Source: Gammaproteobacteria bacterium (GTDB lineage: Bacteria; Pseudomonadota; Gammaproteobacteria; JAABTG01). From it: DNA of 64,000 nt. The notes below the pieces were generated by a model. It was given only the letters and a program-made list of their open reading frames with translations, was not told the origin of the DNA and did no database searches. A program made the position numbers and the translations under genes. The stretch spans positions 1,212,790-1,276,789 of the forward strand of contig JAXHLS010000006.1 in the NCBI GenBank assembly GCA_034522055.1, given 5' to 3'. Positions 9,693-18,010 of the stretch are shown one piece after another (position 1 is the stretch's first letter; each line of letters opens with the position of its first letter).

Positions 9693-10175
9693 TTACCGAC
9701 CCAGGCGCCGGTGCCACTCCGCCAGGGACTCGTCGGGATAGGCGTCGAAGGTGCTGTCGCCCGTCGCACTGCATACCTCCACCCATGGGGCCTTCGAGCC
9801 CAGCATCATGTGGACATGCTGCGGCGGCACCGGTAGGGCCGTATCCACCGCCGAGGCATGGGGATGGACCAGTTCGGGCCAGCGCGGATCCCATGCCCAC
9901 AGGGCGCTGCCGCAGTGGCGACAGAAGGCACGCTTGCCCGGCGCCGGCGCCCGCTCGCCGCTGTCGGGATCGGTCATCAGGGGATGGTACTCACTGACAT
10001 GCTCGCTGCCCGTCACTTGCAAGGTGCCGTTATCGGCGCCCAGGTTGATGGCGTAGCCCCCACCGCCCGCCGTCTTGCGGCAGATGGAACAATAGCACCG
10101 CAGATAGGGATGGGGATGGGGACAATCCACCGAGAACCGTACCCGCCCGCAGTGACAGGAACCCTCTATGCGCAT
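9693..10175 (-). CDS. GFA-family zinc protein (glutathione-dependent formaldehyde-activating-like)
   Basis: The 160-residue protein has the CENP-V/GFA fold cysteine pattern: CHCGRVRF near residue 7, CYCSICRK near 28 and FCRHCGSALW near 83, which hold two zinc ions in this family. Members are related to the protein that speeds formation of S-hydroxymethylglutathione, though most have no proven function. The ATG at 10175 has no strong Shine-Dalgarno. It lies just upstream of the BLUF remnant, and the last codons form the deletion joint. Confidence 0.85.
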   Translation of the reverse strand: MRIEGSCHCGRVRFSVDCPHPHPYLRCYCSICRKTAGGGGYAINLGADNGTLQVTGSEHVSEYHPLMTDPDSGERAPAPGKRAFCRHCGSALWAWDPRWPELVHPHASAVDTALPVPPQHVHMMLGSKAPWVEVCSATGDSTFDAYPDESLAEWHRRLGR

Positions 10176-10280
10176 GGTCGCTCTCTCTGGTTGGGTCGGG
10201 CTCGAGCCCGACGTCTGAAGAAACCCTGGCTCGTACCGGTTGCAGGCCGGCCCTGTTCCATACGGCGCCTCCGTGCGCCG

Positions 10281-10727
10281 CTATGAATTTCTGGCGAGAA
10301 ACCGGTCGAGGCTGTTGGCGAAGGCCTGGCGATCGGCCTGCCCCAGCGCCGGCGGGCCGCCGGTGTCCACGCCGCTGGAGCGCAGGGCATCCATGAAGTC
10401 CCGCATGCTGAGACGCGCCTTGATGTTGTCGGTGGTGTAGAGCTCGCCCCGGGGATTGAGGGCGTGGCCGCCCTGGGCGATGACCTCCGCCGCCAGGGGG
10501 ATGTCGGCGGTGATCACCAGATCACCCTTCTCCAGTCGTTTGACGATCTCGTTGTCCGCCACGTCGAAGCCGGACCCCACCTGGAGGGCATCCACGAACG
10601 GCGACGGCGGCACCCGCAACGGCTGGTTGGCCACCAAGGTCACCTGCACGCCGGTACGGTCCGCGGCGCGGAACAGGATCTCCTTGACCACGCCCGGGCA
10701 GGCGTCGGCATCCACCCAGATCCTCAT
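10281..10727 (-). CDS. UPF0178 / DUF188 protein (YaiI-YqxD family)
   Basis: The 148-residue protein starts [11 protein letters not shown] and has the internal VITADIPLA and [10 protein letters not shown] segments that define the YaiI/YqxD family, a PIN-like fold of unknown biochemical role. Length is typical. It follows mltF on the same strand with 24 bases between them. Its start lies inside a 14-bp triplicated repeat (10717-10758). Confidence 0.9.
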   Translation of the reverse strand: MRIWVDADACPGVVKEILFRAADRTGVQVTLVANQPLRVPPSPFVDALQVGSGFDVADNEIVKRLEKGDLVITADIPLAAEVIAQGGHALNPRGELYTTDNIKARLSMRDFMDALRSSGVDTGGPPALGQADRQAFANSLDRFLARNS

Positions 10728-10758
10728 GGCCAGATCCTCATGGCCGGATCCTCATGGT
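10717..10758. repeat. Three tandem 14-bp units over the DUF188 start
   Basis: Three tandem units of the form CAGATCCTCATGGC lie at 10717-10730, 10731-10744 and 10745-10758 (the last with two changes). They span the gap between the mltF stop and the DUF188 ATG. Each carries a reversed ATG, so two decoy start codons precede the real one in other frames. Confidence 0.75.
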
Positions 10759-12263
10759 TTGGCCCCGCCGTCACCCGACCCCGCCGCCAGGGCTCCGTCC
10801 TTCACCTCGCGCACCCGCCGGGCCAACTGGTAGGCGACGTAGTACTTCTGGATGTTGGCCACGTAGTCCACCGTCTCCCGTCCCACGATGCGCCCGGCCG
10901 CCACCTCCACGTTACCGAACCACACATCCGGGTCGAGCCCCAACTCCGCGGTGAGTTCCCGCATGCGCCGCACCTTGGCCGGACCGGCGTTGTAGGCCGC
11001 CCAGGTGAGGGCGCGGCGATCGGCCTCGCCGATGCCCGGATCGGAGAAATAGCGGTCCCGCAGGAAAGCCAGATATTTGGCGCCGGCGTGGATGTTGTCC
11101 TCCACGTCAGTGATATCCGGGATCCCCACGTTGGGGTCGGCCGCCGTACTGGGCAGGAGCTGCATGATGCCCACGGCGCCGCGGTGGCTCCTGCGGTCGT
11201 GGCGCAGGCCCGATTCCTGGAAGGCCAGGGCCGCCAGGACCAGCTCGTCGAAGCCATAGCGCTGCCCATACTTGCGAAACAGGGCGAAATAGCGGTCCAC
11301 CCGCCGACCCTCGCCCTCGGTGGGGTCTTCGATCCATTCCGTGCTCTCGAAGTACTTGCGGAACAGGATGTTGCCGATGAGGCTGCCCTTACCCTTGGCG
11401 GCGATGAAGCTGTCCAGCTCCGCCTTGAGGCGCGGGTTCGTCTGGCGCACCGCCCAACCCACGGGGTTTTCCTCGGCGATGCGCAGGTCATGGTGCAACA
11501 CCAGGTCTGGCAGCACCCGCGCCCACAGTTCGGCGCGGTAGCTGTCCACCACCGTGATGTCCACGATGCCGGCGTTCACCATCTCGAGGATATCCTCGCT
11601 GAGGAGGTGGGGGTCAGCCTCCATCACCGTGACCGGCGCCAGGCCGCGCTCCCGGAAATCCTCATTGAGGCCTCGCAGGTGTTCCGCGTAGCTGCTGTCA
11701 CGCAGCACGTAGACCTCGTGGCCCGCCAGATCCTCGAGCCCCTCCGGCGCCGCTACCGCCCCATGGGTGACCACGATCTCGTCCACTACCATGCGCCGGC
11801 TGGCGGCGAAATCCACCATCTCGAGGCGCTCGGGCGTTACGGTCAGGAAGGCTGCCGCCACATCCCCCAGGCCGGCGTTAAGGGCCGGGATGAGCCGGTC
11901 GAAGGCCACGGGCAGGAAGTGGACCCGGATGCGCCGGGTGGGGTCTTCGATGCCGGCATTCAGCTGTTTTTCGAACTCCCTCAGGAATTCCGCCTGGATA
12001 CCGCGGATACGGCCACGGTCCAGGAAGAAATCGGTGCGGCTGTAGGTCACCAGGGCCCGCAGCACGCCCCGTTCGCGCATGGCATCGAGGTCGCCGAAAC
12101 GGGCCTCGCCGACGGACTCGATGAGGTCGAGCAGCTCGTCCTCCGCCGCCGCCGACGCCGGCGCCGCCACGTCCTCCTCCCCCGACCCGCAACTGCCGAG
12201 GAGGACCAGAGGCAGGAGGAACAGCAGGGTCAGGAAAAGCGGGGCTTGCCGTCGATAACGCAT
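10752..12263 (-). CDS. mltF: Membrane-bound lytic murein transglycosylase F (MltF)
   Basis: The 503-residue lipoprotein starts MRYRRQAP, with a hydrophobic stretch ending in a lipobox-like LLGSC (about residues 20-24). A solute-binding-type domain follows (about 65-300), then a soluble lytic transglycosylase domain (about 335-480) with AFQESGLRHD (catalytic Glu350), GAVGIMQLLPSTA and the AYNAG motif. This two-domain order is that of MltF, which cleaves peptidoglycan to 1,6-anhydro products at the inner face of the outer membrane. I prefer the ATG at 12263 over an upstream in-frame start because only this one places the signal peptide correctly. Confidence 0.92.
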   Translation of the reverse strand: MRYRRQAPLFLTLLFLLPLVLLGSCGSGEEDVAAPASAAAEDELLDLIESVGEARFGDLDAMRERGVLRALVTYSRTDFFLDRGRIRGIQAEFLREFEKQLNAGIEDPTRRIRVHFLPVAFDRLIPALNAGLGDVAAAFLTVTPERLEMVDFAASRRMVVDEIVVTHGAVAAPEGLEDLAGHEVYVLRDSSYAEHLRGLNEDFRERGLAPVTVMEADPHLLSEDILEMVNAGIVDITVVDSYRAELWARVLPDLVLHHDLRIAEENPVGWAVRQTNPRLKAELDSFIAAKGKGSLIGNILFRKYFESTEWIEDPTEGEGRRVDRYFALFRKYGQRYGFDELVLAALAFQESGLRHDRRSHRGAVGIMQLLPSTAADPNVGIPDITDVEDNIHAGAKYLAFLRDRYFSDPGIGEADRRALTWAAYNAGPAKVRRMRELTAELGLDPDVWFGNVEVAAGRIVGRETVDYVANIQKYYVAYQLARRVREVKDGALAAGSGDGGAKP

Positions 12264-12323
12264 GGGCTTCGTCACGATGCCGGAATTACAGGGATCAGGC
12301 AAGATGACCCCGCCGCTGTCAAG

Positions 12324-13070
12324 TCAACCGGGAGCCATGGCCCGCAGTCGGTCCGCCATGCCGCATACATCGAAGGTCTCCACCAGATCCACGCCCCGAT
12401 CCATGAGTGTCGTGGCGCGCCCGGCGTCCACCGTTTCATAGACCACCAGACGCCTGTCGGGCAGGGCCAGGGGGCCATCCTCAGGCAGCAGCTCGGCGTT
12501 GCAGAAGTAGTACTCGGGCTCCAGGGCTGCTACTTCGGCGCTGTGATGATGGTCCCAGCGGTCATGCACCAGACCCACGGGCCCGTAAACATGGGCCTGC
12601 TCCAGCACCGCCCCATCGAAGGAGATGAACACCACGCGCTCCCGGAAGGCCGCCACCTCCCGGAGCACGGCGTCCAACACGGCCCGGCGCCCGTGGTGGG
12701 CCAGGCTCTGGGGCTTCAACTCCACGAACAGCAGAGCCGCGGACGCCTCCTGGAACACAGGCGCCAGATCCGCCAGCAAGGGTACCGGATGGGACGGCGT
12801 CCCGGCGTCCGGCTTTGTAGCATGGCGCCGGCACAGGGCCGCCAGATCCTCATGGTCCGTGTCGAAGATGGCGCGGGGCGAATCACACAGGCGCCGCAGA
12901 TCGGCATCGTGGAGCAGCACCGGCACGCCATTCCGGGTGAGCTGGATATCCACCTCTACGAAGCGGGCGCCACAGGCCAGCGCCGCCGCGACGCCCGCCA
13001 CGCTGTTCTCCGGAAACCGGGCGGGAAAGCCACGATGGGCCACCAGCCGATGTTCCAAGGGTTCCTTCAT
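12324..13070 (-). CDS. Glycerophosphodiester phosphodiesterase (GDPD) family enzyme
   Basis: The 248-residue protein shows the GDPD TIM-barrel signatures: AHRGFPARFPENS near residue 12, EVDIQLTRNGVPVLLHD near 40 and FVELKPQ near 110, which supply the metal- and substrate-binding His, Glu and Asp residues. It would hydrolyse glycerophosphodiesters to glycerol 3-phosphate and an alcohol. No signal peptide is visible, so it is probably cytoplasmic. The ATG at 13070 directly precedes the conserved region; a longer frame exists upstream but lacks family similarity. Confidence 0.88.
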   Translation of the reverse strand: MKEPLEHRLVAHRGFPARFPENSVAGVAAALACGARFVEVDIQLTRNGVPVLLHDADLRRLCDSPRAIFDTDHEDLAALCRRHATKPDAGTPSHPVPLLADLAPVFQEASAALLFVELKPQSLAHHGRRAVLDAVLREVAAFRERVVFISFDGAVLEQAHVYGPVGLVHDRWDHHHSAEVAALEPEYYFCNAELLPEDGPLALPDRRLVVYETVDAGRATTLMDRGVDLVETFDVCGMADRLRAMAPG

Positions 13071-13139
13071 GCCTACATCTCCCCGCCGTCTCCACGCGGT
13101 CCCCAAAGGGGGCCCTCTGGAGGGGCCAGCACCCATTCA

Positions 13140-13217
13140 AAGTACTCGATGCCGCTGGGTGGTTCCTCGGCTTCTCTCTCGTCTCGTTCGCGTCTTTCGC
13201 GTGTTTCGCGGTTTAGT
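13140..13217 (+). repeat. 78-bp direct repeat, copy 1, beside the PIN toxin-antitoxin unit
   Basis: The stretch from AAGTACTCGAT to CGCGGTTTAGT recurs at 13957-14034 in the same orientation with three mismatches. Weaker similarity continues about 25 bases to the left of each copy. The two copies enclose the toxin-antitoxin genes. The right half belongs to the TTTCGCGTCTTTCGCGGTTA family scattered through the window. Confidence 0.9.
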
Positions 13218-13241
13218 AGGTCGGGCGATCACGCCTTACAG

Positions 13242-13463
13242 TCAACCTTCAAAGGCCTTGTCGAGCCGGTCGAGAACATCCAGTCCTCTGGCAATATCAC
13301 CGTTGGCAGCCATCGCACGAAATCGAGTTTCCGCATCGAACTCTGCAATGGCCTGGGTCGAAAGTTCTTCCATCAGCTTATTCACGCTAATGTGTTTACG
13401 TTTGGCCAATGCTTTTAAGCGCATGTGTTTGTCATCGGGAAGCCGAACAGTCAAAGTCGCCAT
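13242..13463 (-). CDS. Ribbon-helix-helix antitoxin
   Basis: The 73-residue protein opens with a beta-strand and helix pattern (ATLTVRLPDDKHMRLKALA, then HISVNKLMEELS) typical of Arc/CopG-like DNA-binding antitoxins. The C-terminal tail would wrap the toxin. It starts one base after the stop of the upstream PIN toxin gene, so the order is toxin then antitoxin, the reverse of most VapBC pairs. It would neutralise the PIN protein and repress the pair. Confidence 0.8.
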   Translation of the reverse strand: MATLTVRLPDDKHMRLKALAKRKHISVNKLMEELSTQAIAEFDAETRFRAMAANGDIARGLDVLDRLDKAFEG

Positions 13464-13464
13464 C

Positions 13465-13890
13465 TCAATCCTCCGTCAAAATCTGCTCGGGTGTCAGTAT
13501 CTGAATGTCCGGAAACCGAAGCTCAGCTTTGGCAAAATCGCGAATATTGTTTGTTGCGATCCACCGTGCGTTGCCGGCGGTCGCGACTTCGAGCACGTGG
13601 TTATCACCCTCGTCGACCAGGTTCGGGCGCCAGAGGTAGAAGATCTGTACCCACTCCGCGACCGAACAAAAAGCCTCAAGGAGGTTTCGAATATCCTCCC
13701 GGCTCACTGGACAGAGTTCGATAATCGATTCCCTTGCGCTCACATCTTCGTATTCGGAAAACAATGCATTGCTTAACAGGGGCTTATACCTGCCGAGCAG
13801 ACATCGCCGCAGGATTTCACGATTTGGCCCCTGCGGACCGATTAGGGCCGCTGTCAATACGCTTGTGTCCACCACAATGCGAGGCTTCAT
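13465..13890 (-). CDS. PIN-domain toxin (PIN_3 / COG1569 type)
   Basis: The 141-residue protein begins MKPRIVVDTSVLTAALIGP, with the first acidic residue of the PIN active site in VDTSV. The conserved downstream acids lie in NLVDEGDNHVLEVA and the Asn/Asp pair in IATNNIRDF. PIN toxins are Mg2+-dependent RNases, often acting on tRNA or rRNA. It forms a two-gene unit with the RHH antitoxin. The whole unit sits between 78-bp direct repeats. Confidence 0.85.
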   Translation of the reverse strand: MKPRIVVDTSVLTAALIGPQGPNREILRRCLLGRYKPLLSNALFSEYEDVSARESIIELCPVSREDIRNLLEAFCSVAEWVQIFYLWRPNLVDEGDNHVLEVATAGNARWIATNNIRDFAKAELRFPDIQILTPEQILTED

Positions 13891-13956
13891 GCCAGAATGA
13901 TGGCGTATGTGCTATCAAAATGAAAGGGCAACCCTCTACAGGGGCCATGCCCTTTT

Positions 13957-14034
13957 AAGTACTCGATACCGCCGGGTGGTTCCTCGGCTTCTCTCTCGTC
14001 TCGTTCGCGTCTTTCGCGTATTTCGCGGTTTAGT
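13957..14034 (+). repeat. 78-bp direct repeat, copy 2
   Basis: This is the partner of 13140-13217, 817 bp away in the same orientation. The gap from the toxin gene to the helicase ATG (13891-14219) holds this repeat and then about 185 bases with no clear feature, presumably the helicase leader and promoter. Confidence 0.9.
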
Positions 14035-14219
14035 GTTCTTGGCACGAAGGCCCCGGGGGCGGATGTGTTACCCTAACCCGCGTTCTTGGGGTCCCAACTG
14101 ACGGCCCCCCCGAACCCGCGGCCCCCTCCCCGCGGCGTGCGATCGGCGGCGGCCACCCTGCCGGTGGTCCGTACCGAGTGCACCGGCACTGCCGTACCCC
14201 CAGCCCATCCAGGTGAACC

Positions 14220-16052
14220 ATGAATAGCGACACGGTGTCCCCGTTCGGCCAGCTTAACCTCAAGGAAGCCCTCCTCGAGGCCCTGGACGACGTGGGTTAC
14301 GAAACCCCCTCCCCCATCCAGGCCAGCACCATCCCGCTGCTGCTGGAGGGCCGGGACCTCCTCGGTCAGGCCCAGACCGGCACCGGCAAGACCGCGGCCT
14401 TCGCCCTGCCCCTGCTGTCCAACCTCGACCTGGCCGCCGCCGGGCCCCAGGTGCTGGTGCTGGCGCCCACCCGGGAACTCGCCCTGCAGGTGGCGGAGGC
14501 CTTCCAGAAGTATGCCTCCCACATGAAGGGCTTCCACGTTCTGCCCGTCTACGGTGGCCAGGACTACCGCGCCCAGATCCGCGCCCTGGAGCGCGGCGTC
14601 CATGTAGTGGTGGGTACCCCGGGCCGGGTCACGGACCACATGCGCCGCGGCACCCTCAAGCTGGACCACCTGCGCACCCTGGTGCTGGACGAGGCCGACG
14701 AGATGCTGCGCATGGGCTTCATCGACGAGGTGGAGTGGATCCTGGAGCAGACCCCGCCCCAGCGCCAGACCGCCCTCTTCTCGGCCACCCTGCCGGCGCG
14801 CATCCGGGGGATCGCCGCCAAACACCTGCGCGAGCCCGCCGAGGTCACCATCAAGGTCAACACGGGCTCGGCCGAGACCATCCGCCAGCGCTACTGGCCG
14901 GTGAGCGGCCTGCACAAGCTCGACGCCCTGACCCGGATCCTCGAGGCCGAGCCCTTCGATGCCACGCTGATCTTCGTGCGCACCAAGATCGCCACCGCCG
15001 AGCTGTCGGAGAAACTGGAGGCCCGGGGCTATGCCTCGGCGCCCTTGAACGGCGACATCCCCCAGAACCTGCGAGAACGCACCGTGGCCCAGCTCAAGAA
15101 CGGTCAACTGGACATCATTGTGGCCACCGACGTGGCGGCCCGGGGCCTGGACGTGGAACGCATCAGCCACGTCATCAACTACGATATCCCTTACGACACC
15201 GAGGCCTACATCCACCGCATCGGCCGCACCGGCCGCGCCGGCCGTCAGGGCGATGCCATCCTGTTCGTGGCGCCGCGGGAGAAACGCCTGCTGTACGCCA
15301 TCGAGAAGGCCACCAAGCGCAAGATCGAGCTCATGGAGCTGCCCTCCACGGAACTCATCAACGACAAACGCATCGCCCGCTTCAAACAACGCATCACAGA
15401 TACCCTGGGCACCGACGACCTGGAGCTGTTCCACGAGTTGATCGCCCAGTACGAACAGGAGCACAACGTCCCCGCCCAGGAGATCGCCGCCGCTCTCGCC
15501 TACCTGTTACAGGGCGAGACCCCCCTGCTCATAACCCACCGCGAAGACGCCCGGAGCCCGGCGCCGCGCAGCCCCGCCCCCGCTGCGGAGAGCCGCGAGA
15601 GACGCCCGGCCAGGGGACCCGGCAAGGACTCGGAGAAGAGGCCCCACAAGGGCGCGGACAAGCCCGGGGAACGGCAACGCCCCCTGCGTGAGGGCCTGGT
15701 GCGCTATCGCGTGGAGGTGGGCCACCAGCACAAGGTCAAGCCCGCCAACATCGTCGGCGCCATCGCCAACGAGGCCGGCATGGAGGGCCGCTACATCGGC
15801 AACATCGACATCCGCGACGACCACAGCCTCGTGGACCTGCCCGAAGGCATGCCCAAGGAGATCTTCAATGACCTGAAAAAGGTATGGGTGGCGGGCCAGC
15901 GCCTGAACATCTCCCGGGTGACCGAGGATGGCAGCCCCATCAAGACGGCCGAGCGCCCCGCCTCAAGGCCCAAGCGCCCGGCCAAGGTGGAAAAGCCCGC
16001 CAGGAAACCCAAGAAGAAACTCACCCTGGCACGCAAGAAGCCATCGAAGTAG
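14220..16052 (+). CDS. deaD: DEAD-box ATP-dependent RNA helicase, DeaD/CsdA type
   Basis: The 610-residue protein has the full DEAD-box set: Q motif (PSPIQASTIP), AQTGTGKT, PTRELA, DEAD in VLDEADEML, SAT, and HRIGRTGRAG near residue 335. A DbpA-type RNA-binding domain follows at about 485-555 (VRYRVEVGHQHKVKPANIVG), then a Lys/Arg-rich tail. DeaD helps ribosome assembly and mRNA turnover, chiefly in the cold. It stands alone with a roughly 185-base leader, in keeping with the long 5' untranslated regions of cold-shock helicases, though I see no cold box I can name. Confidence 0.93.
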   Translation: MNSDTVSPFGQLNLKEALLEALDDVGYETPSPIQASTIPLLLEGRDLLGQAQTGTGKTAAFALPLLSNLDLAAAGPQVLVLAPTRELALQVAEAFQKYASHMKGFHVLPVYGGQDYRAQIRALERGVHVVVGTPGRVTDHMRRGTLKLDHLRTLVLDEADEMLRMGFIDEVEWILEQTPPQRQTALFSATLPARIRGIAAKHLREPAEVTIKVNTGSAETIRQRYWPVSGLHKLDALTRILEAEPFDATLIFVRTKIATAELSEKLEARGYASAPLNGDIPQNLRERTVAQLKNGQLDIIVATDVAARGLDVERISHVINYDIPYDTEAYIHRIGRTGRAGRQGDAILFVAPREKRLLYAIEKATKRKIELMELPSTELINDKRIARFKQRITDTLGTDDLELFHELIAQYEQEHNVPAQEIAAALAYLLQGETPLLITHREDARSPAPRSPAPAAESRERRPARGPGKDSEKRPHKGADKPGERQRPLREGLVRYRVEVGHQHKVKPANIVGAIANEAGMEGRYIGNIDIRDDHSLVDLPEGMPKEIFNDLKKVWVAGQRLNISRVTEDGSPIKTAERPASRPKRPAKVEKPARKPKKKLTLARKKPSK

Positions 16053-16113
16053 GGGCCGTTCCCATCAAGCATCCCATAGGAGGGGGCGTTCAAGGGTAAG
16101 AGACACCCCACCT

Positions 16114-16224
16114 CGTCATGCCGGGCTTGACCCGGTATCCAGGGCGGCGAGTACCATGGCCGGGATGGCGCCTCTGGCCCACGTGCCTGTGGCGGCCCTG
16201 GATTACGGCTTTCGCCGCAATGAC
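16114..16224 (+). repeat. Dispersed CGTCATGCCGGG...CCGCAATGAC repeat
   Basis: The gap 16053-16283 has no gene. It holds an element that starts CGTCATGCCGGGCTTGACCC and ends with GGCTTTCGCCGCAATGAC. Elements with these ends are scattered in many proteobacterial genomes as non-coding repeats. I see only one copy in this window. Confidence 0.5.
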
Positions 16225-16283
16225 AAAATGGGCGGCTTCATGCCGGGGAAAAGGGGACGGAGGGATTAACCTCTTAATAAATC

Positions 16284-16964
16284 ATGCCGCGATCGAAACT
16301 GCTGGCGACGGCACGTATTCCCGATACCGACACCGAACTCAAGCTGCACGCGCACGCTGACCGGTTCGCGATTTCGATTCCGGGCCGCGGCGAGTTGATG
16401 AACAGCCGTGTGCATCGCTCCGAGATCGCGCTGGCCGAAATGACCTGCACGCGCGTGGCCGGCCGGGCCGGCCTGCGCGTGCTGGTCGGCGGGCTGGGCA
16501 TGGGCTTCACGCTGGCCGCCACGCTTGACGCGGTCGGGCCGGATGCCCGGATCGTGGTCGCGGAACTAGTGCCGGAGGTCGTTGACTGGAACCGCGAGAT
16601 CATCGGTGCCCCGGCCGGCCATCCGCTCGACGACCCGAGAGCGGAGGTTTTCGTCGGCGACGTCGCGCAACTGGTGCGTGAACAGCGCGGAGGTCTCGAT
16701 GCCATCATGATGGACGTCGACAACGGTCCGGAGGCGCTGATCCGGCCTGAAAACGACTGGTTGTATTCTCCGGCCGGCCTGGCGGCCACGCGCCGGGCGC
16801 TGAAGCTGAACGGGGTGTTGGCGGTCTGGTCGGCATCTTCCGATCGCCGGTTCACCAAGCGGCTGGAACAAGCCGGCTTCGACGTCGAGCTTGAGATAGT
16901 GCGTCCGCACCGGGCCGGCAAGGGCGCGCGCCATGTCATATGGTTTGCTTCGCGCAGGGATTGA
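16284..16964 (+). CDS. Spermidine-synthase-like SAM-fold protein
   Basis: The 226-residue protein has a Rossmann methyltransferase core with the glycine loop VLVGGLGMGFTL near residue 72, an acidic strand end VVAELVPEVVDWN and a DAIMMDVDNGPE segment like the PAPT-binding loop of spermidine synthases. It is shorter than true SpeE and lacks a clear N-terminal beta domain. Such SpeE-like proteins are common, with unproven substrates. The ATG at 16284 has no close Shine-Dalgarno. No neighbouring polyamine genes are seen. Confidence 0.75.
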   Translation: MPRSKLLATARIPDTDTELKLHAHADRFAISIPGRGELMNSRVHRSEIALAEMTCTRVAGRAGLRVLVGGLGMGFTLAATLDAVGPDARIVVAELVPEVVDWNREIIGAPAGHPLDDPRAEVFVGDVAQLVREQRGGLDAIMMDVDNGPEALIRPENDWLYSPAGLAATRRALKLNGVLAVWSASSDRRFTKRLEQAGFDVELEIVRPHRAGKGARHVIWFASRRD

Positions 16965-17047
16965 CCGGTGGCGCATCAATTGTCGGCCTAAAATCCGGCG
17001 GATCACAGGCCCTGCGCTCGGCACCCTCTCAAGTTGACAGTGCCTGA

Positions 17048-17059
17048 GTATGGCCATAC
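17048..17059. promoter_or_regulatory. Palindrome, candidate RHH antitoxin operator
   Basis: The perfect 12-bp palindrome GTATGGCCATAC ends nine bases before the ATG of the RHH protein at 17069. RHH antitoxins bind short palindromes at their own promoter, so this is a plausible autoregulatory site. Confidence 0.45.
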
Positions 17060-17068
17060 CTTTCTCGT

Positions 17069-17347
17069 ATGACAGCATCGACCATCAAATCTACCTATTC
17101 ACTTGACCCGCAGACGGTTCGAGACCTCGAGCGGCTGGCGCGCCGGTTCGGAACGTCGAAATCTGAAGTCTTGCGCCGGGCGGTGCAATCGTTGGCGAAC
17201 CGGGAGACGCAACTGGAATCAAACGGCCTGCAGGCGTTGGATGAACTGCAGAAAAGCGTCTCTTTGACCACAGGCCGCGCCGAAGATTGGGCAGCGCAAG
17301 TCCGGCGCGAGCGCGCTACGATCGGGCGCAGCGAGATGGATGGCTGA
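17069..17347 (+). CDS. Ribbon-helix-helix antitoxin, partner lost
   Basis: The 92-residue protein has an RHH N-terminus (STYSLDPQTVRDLERLAR, then FGTSKSEVLRRAVQSL) and a charged tail. Its end overlaps the start codon of a truncated PIN toxin at 17340, the usual coupling of antitoxin-first VapBC pairs. With the toxin reduced to 29 codons, this is now an orphan antitoxin. Confidence 0.8.
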   Translation: MTASTIKSTYSLDPQTVRDLERLARRFGTSKSEVLRRAVQSLANRETQLESNGLQALDELQKSVSLTTGRAEDWAAQVRRERATIGRSEMDG

Positions 17348-17429
17348 AACTTCCATTCATGTGGACACCTGCCTCCTGATCCGAGCGCTGGTTCCGGGTA
17401 CGGAAGCGGACAGTCGCTTGCGGGAATAG
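17340..17429 (+). pseudogene. PIN toxin, truncated after 29 codons
   Basis: The frame opens with a PIN-like start (SIHVDTCLLIRALVPG), including the first active-site Asp, and stops at TAG 17427-17429. PIN toxins need about 130 residues, and no continuation in another frame is apparent in the following 200 bases. The sequence after the stop (AATAGGGGACAG) looks like unrelated inserted DNA. Confidence 0.75.
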
Positions 17430-17625
17430 AATAATAGGGGACAGCAGCGGCTTGGCAATGCCGCACATTCGCAATGTCAGGCTCGACACGGCCTCGGACC
17501 CCGGAGAGTGCCCGTCATGCTTTTGCCAAGGCGCATGACGGCTGTTGCCTGCTGGTGGGGCAAACCCATCGGCACTCACCAACGAATTTTTCGGAGCTCT
17601 ACACCTTCAAGGTCGGCTTCACCCA

Positions 17626-17749
17626 TTACCGCGGCCCCGCCGGCTGCGGCTGGGTATGGAACTGACCATCGATGATCTCCCCGGTCCACACCCTCCGGCA
17701 GGGCTTCCAGGGCGCCATAGATGTCGTGCTGCAGGGCCGAATGGGGCAT
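17626..17749 (-). pseudogene. Uma2-family (DUF820) N-terminal remnant
   Basis: Read on the minus strand, MPHSALQHDIYGALEALPEG continues after a one-base frame change as TGEIIDGQFHTQPQPAGP and stops at once. This matches the start of Uma2-type nuclease-fold proteins, which are common in sulfur bacteria and cyanobacteria. Only about 40 residues remain. It is a non-functional relic in the gap between the broken PIN gene and the intron. Confidence 0.5.
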
Positions 17750-17825
17750 CGTAGGTTCCTTCCGCGTCACGTTTACCATGTTTCGGATACTACACGACAC
17801 GAAAGGCCCTCCGCGATTCATCCAG

Positions 17826-18010
17826 GTAGGCGCCGAGCCCCTTCGGCAATTCATCTTCGACGATGGCACCCCCACCGCCCAATCGGCCAGAGGGCTGGCC
17901 TCCTACACCTACATCGCAAATCGCCCCTCGGTAGGAGCCGAACCCCCTCGGCGATTCATCTTCGACGATGGCACCCCCACCGCCCAATCGGCCAGAGGGC
18001 TGGCCTCCTA
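17826..18010 (+). repeat. Two 80-bp direct repeats, each ending in a hairpin
   Basis: Copies at 17826-17905 and 17931-18010 differ at a few positions and are 25 bases apart. Each ends with the hairpin GGCCAG-AGGG-CTGGCC plus TCCTA (hairpins at 17885-17900 and 17990-18005). The group II intron begins directly after the second copy, so the first copy shows the same upstream site without an intron. Confidence 0.9.

Noticed and set aside
10464-13418. A 984-codon plus-strand open frame over the DUF188, mltF and GDPD genes
   Set aside because: It is the antisense of three clear minus-strand genes and shows no family motif.
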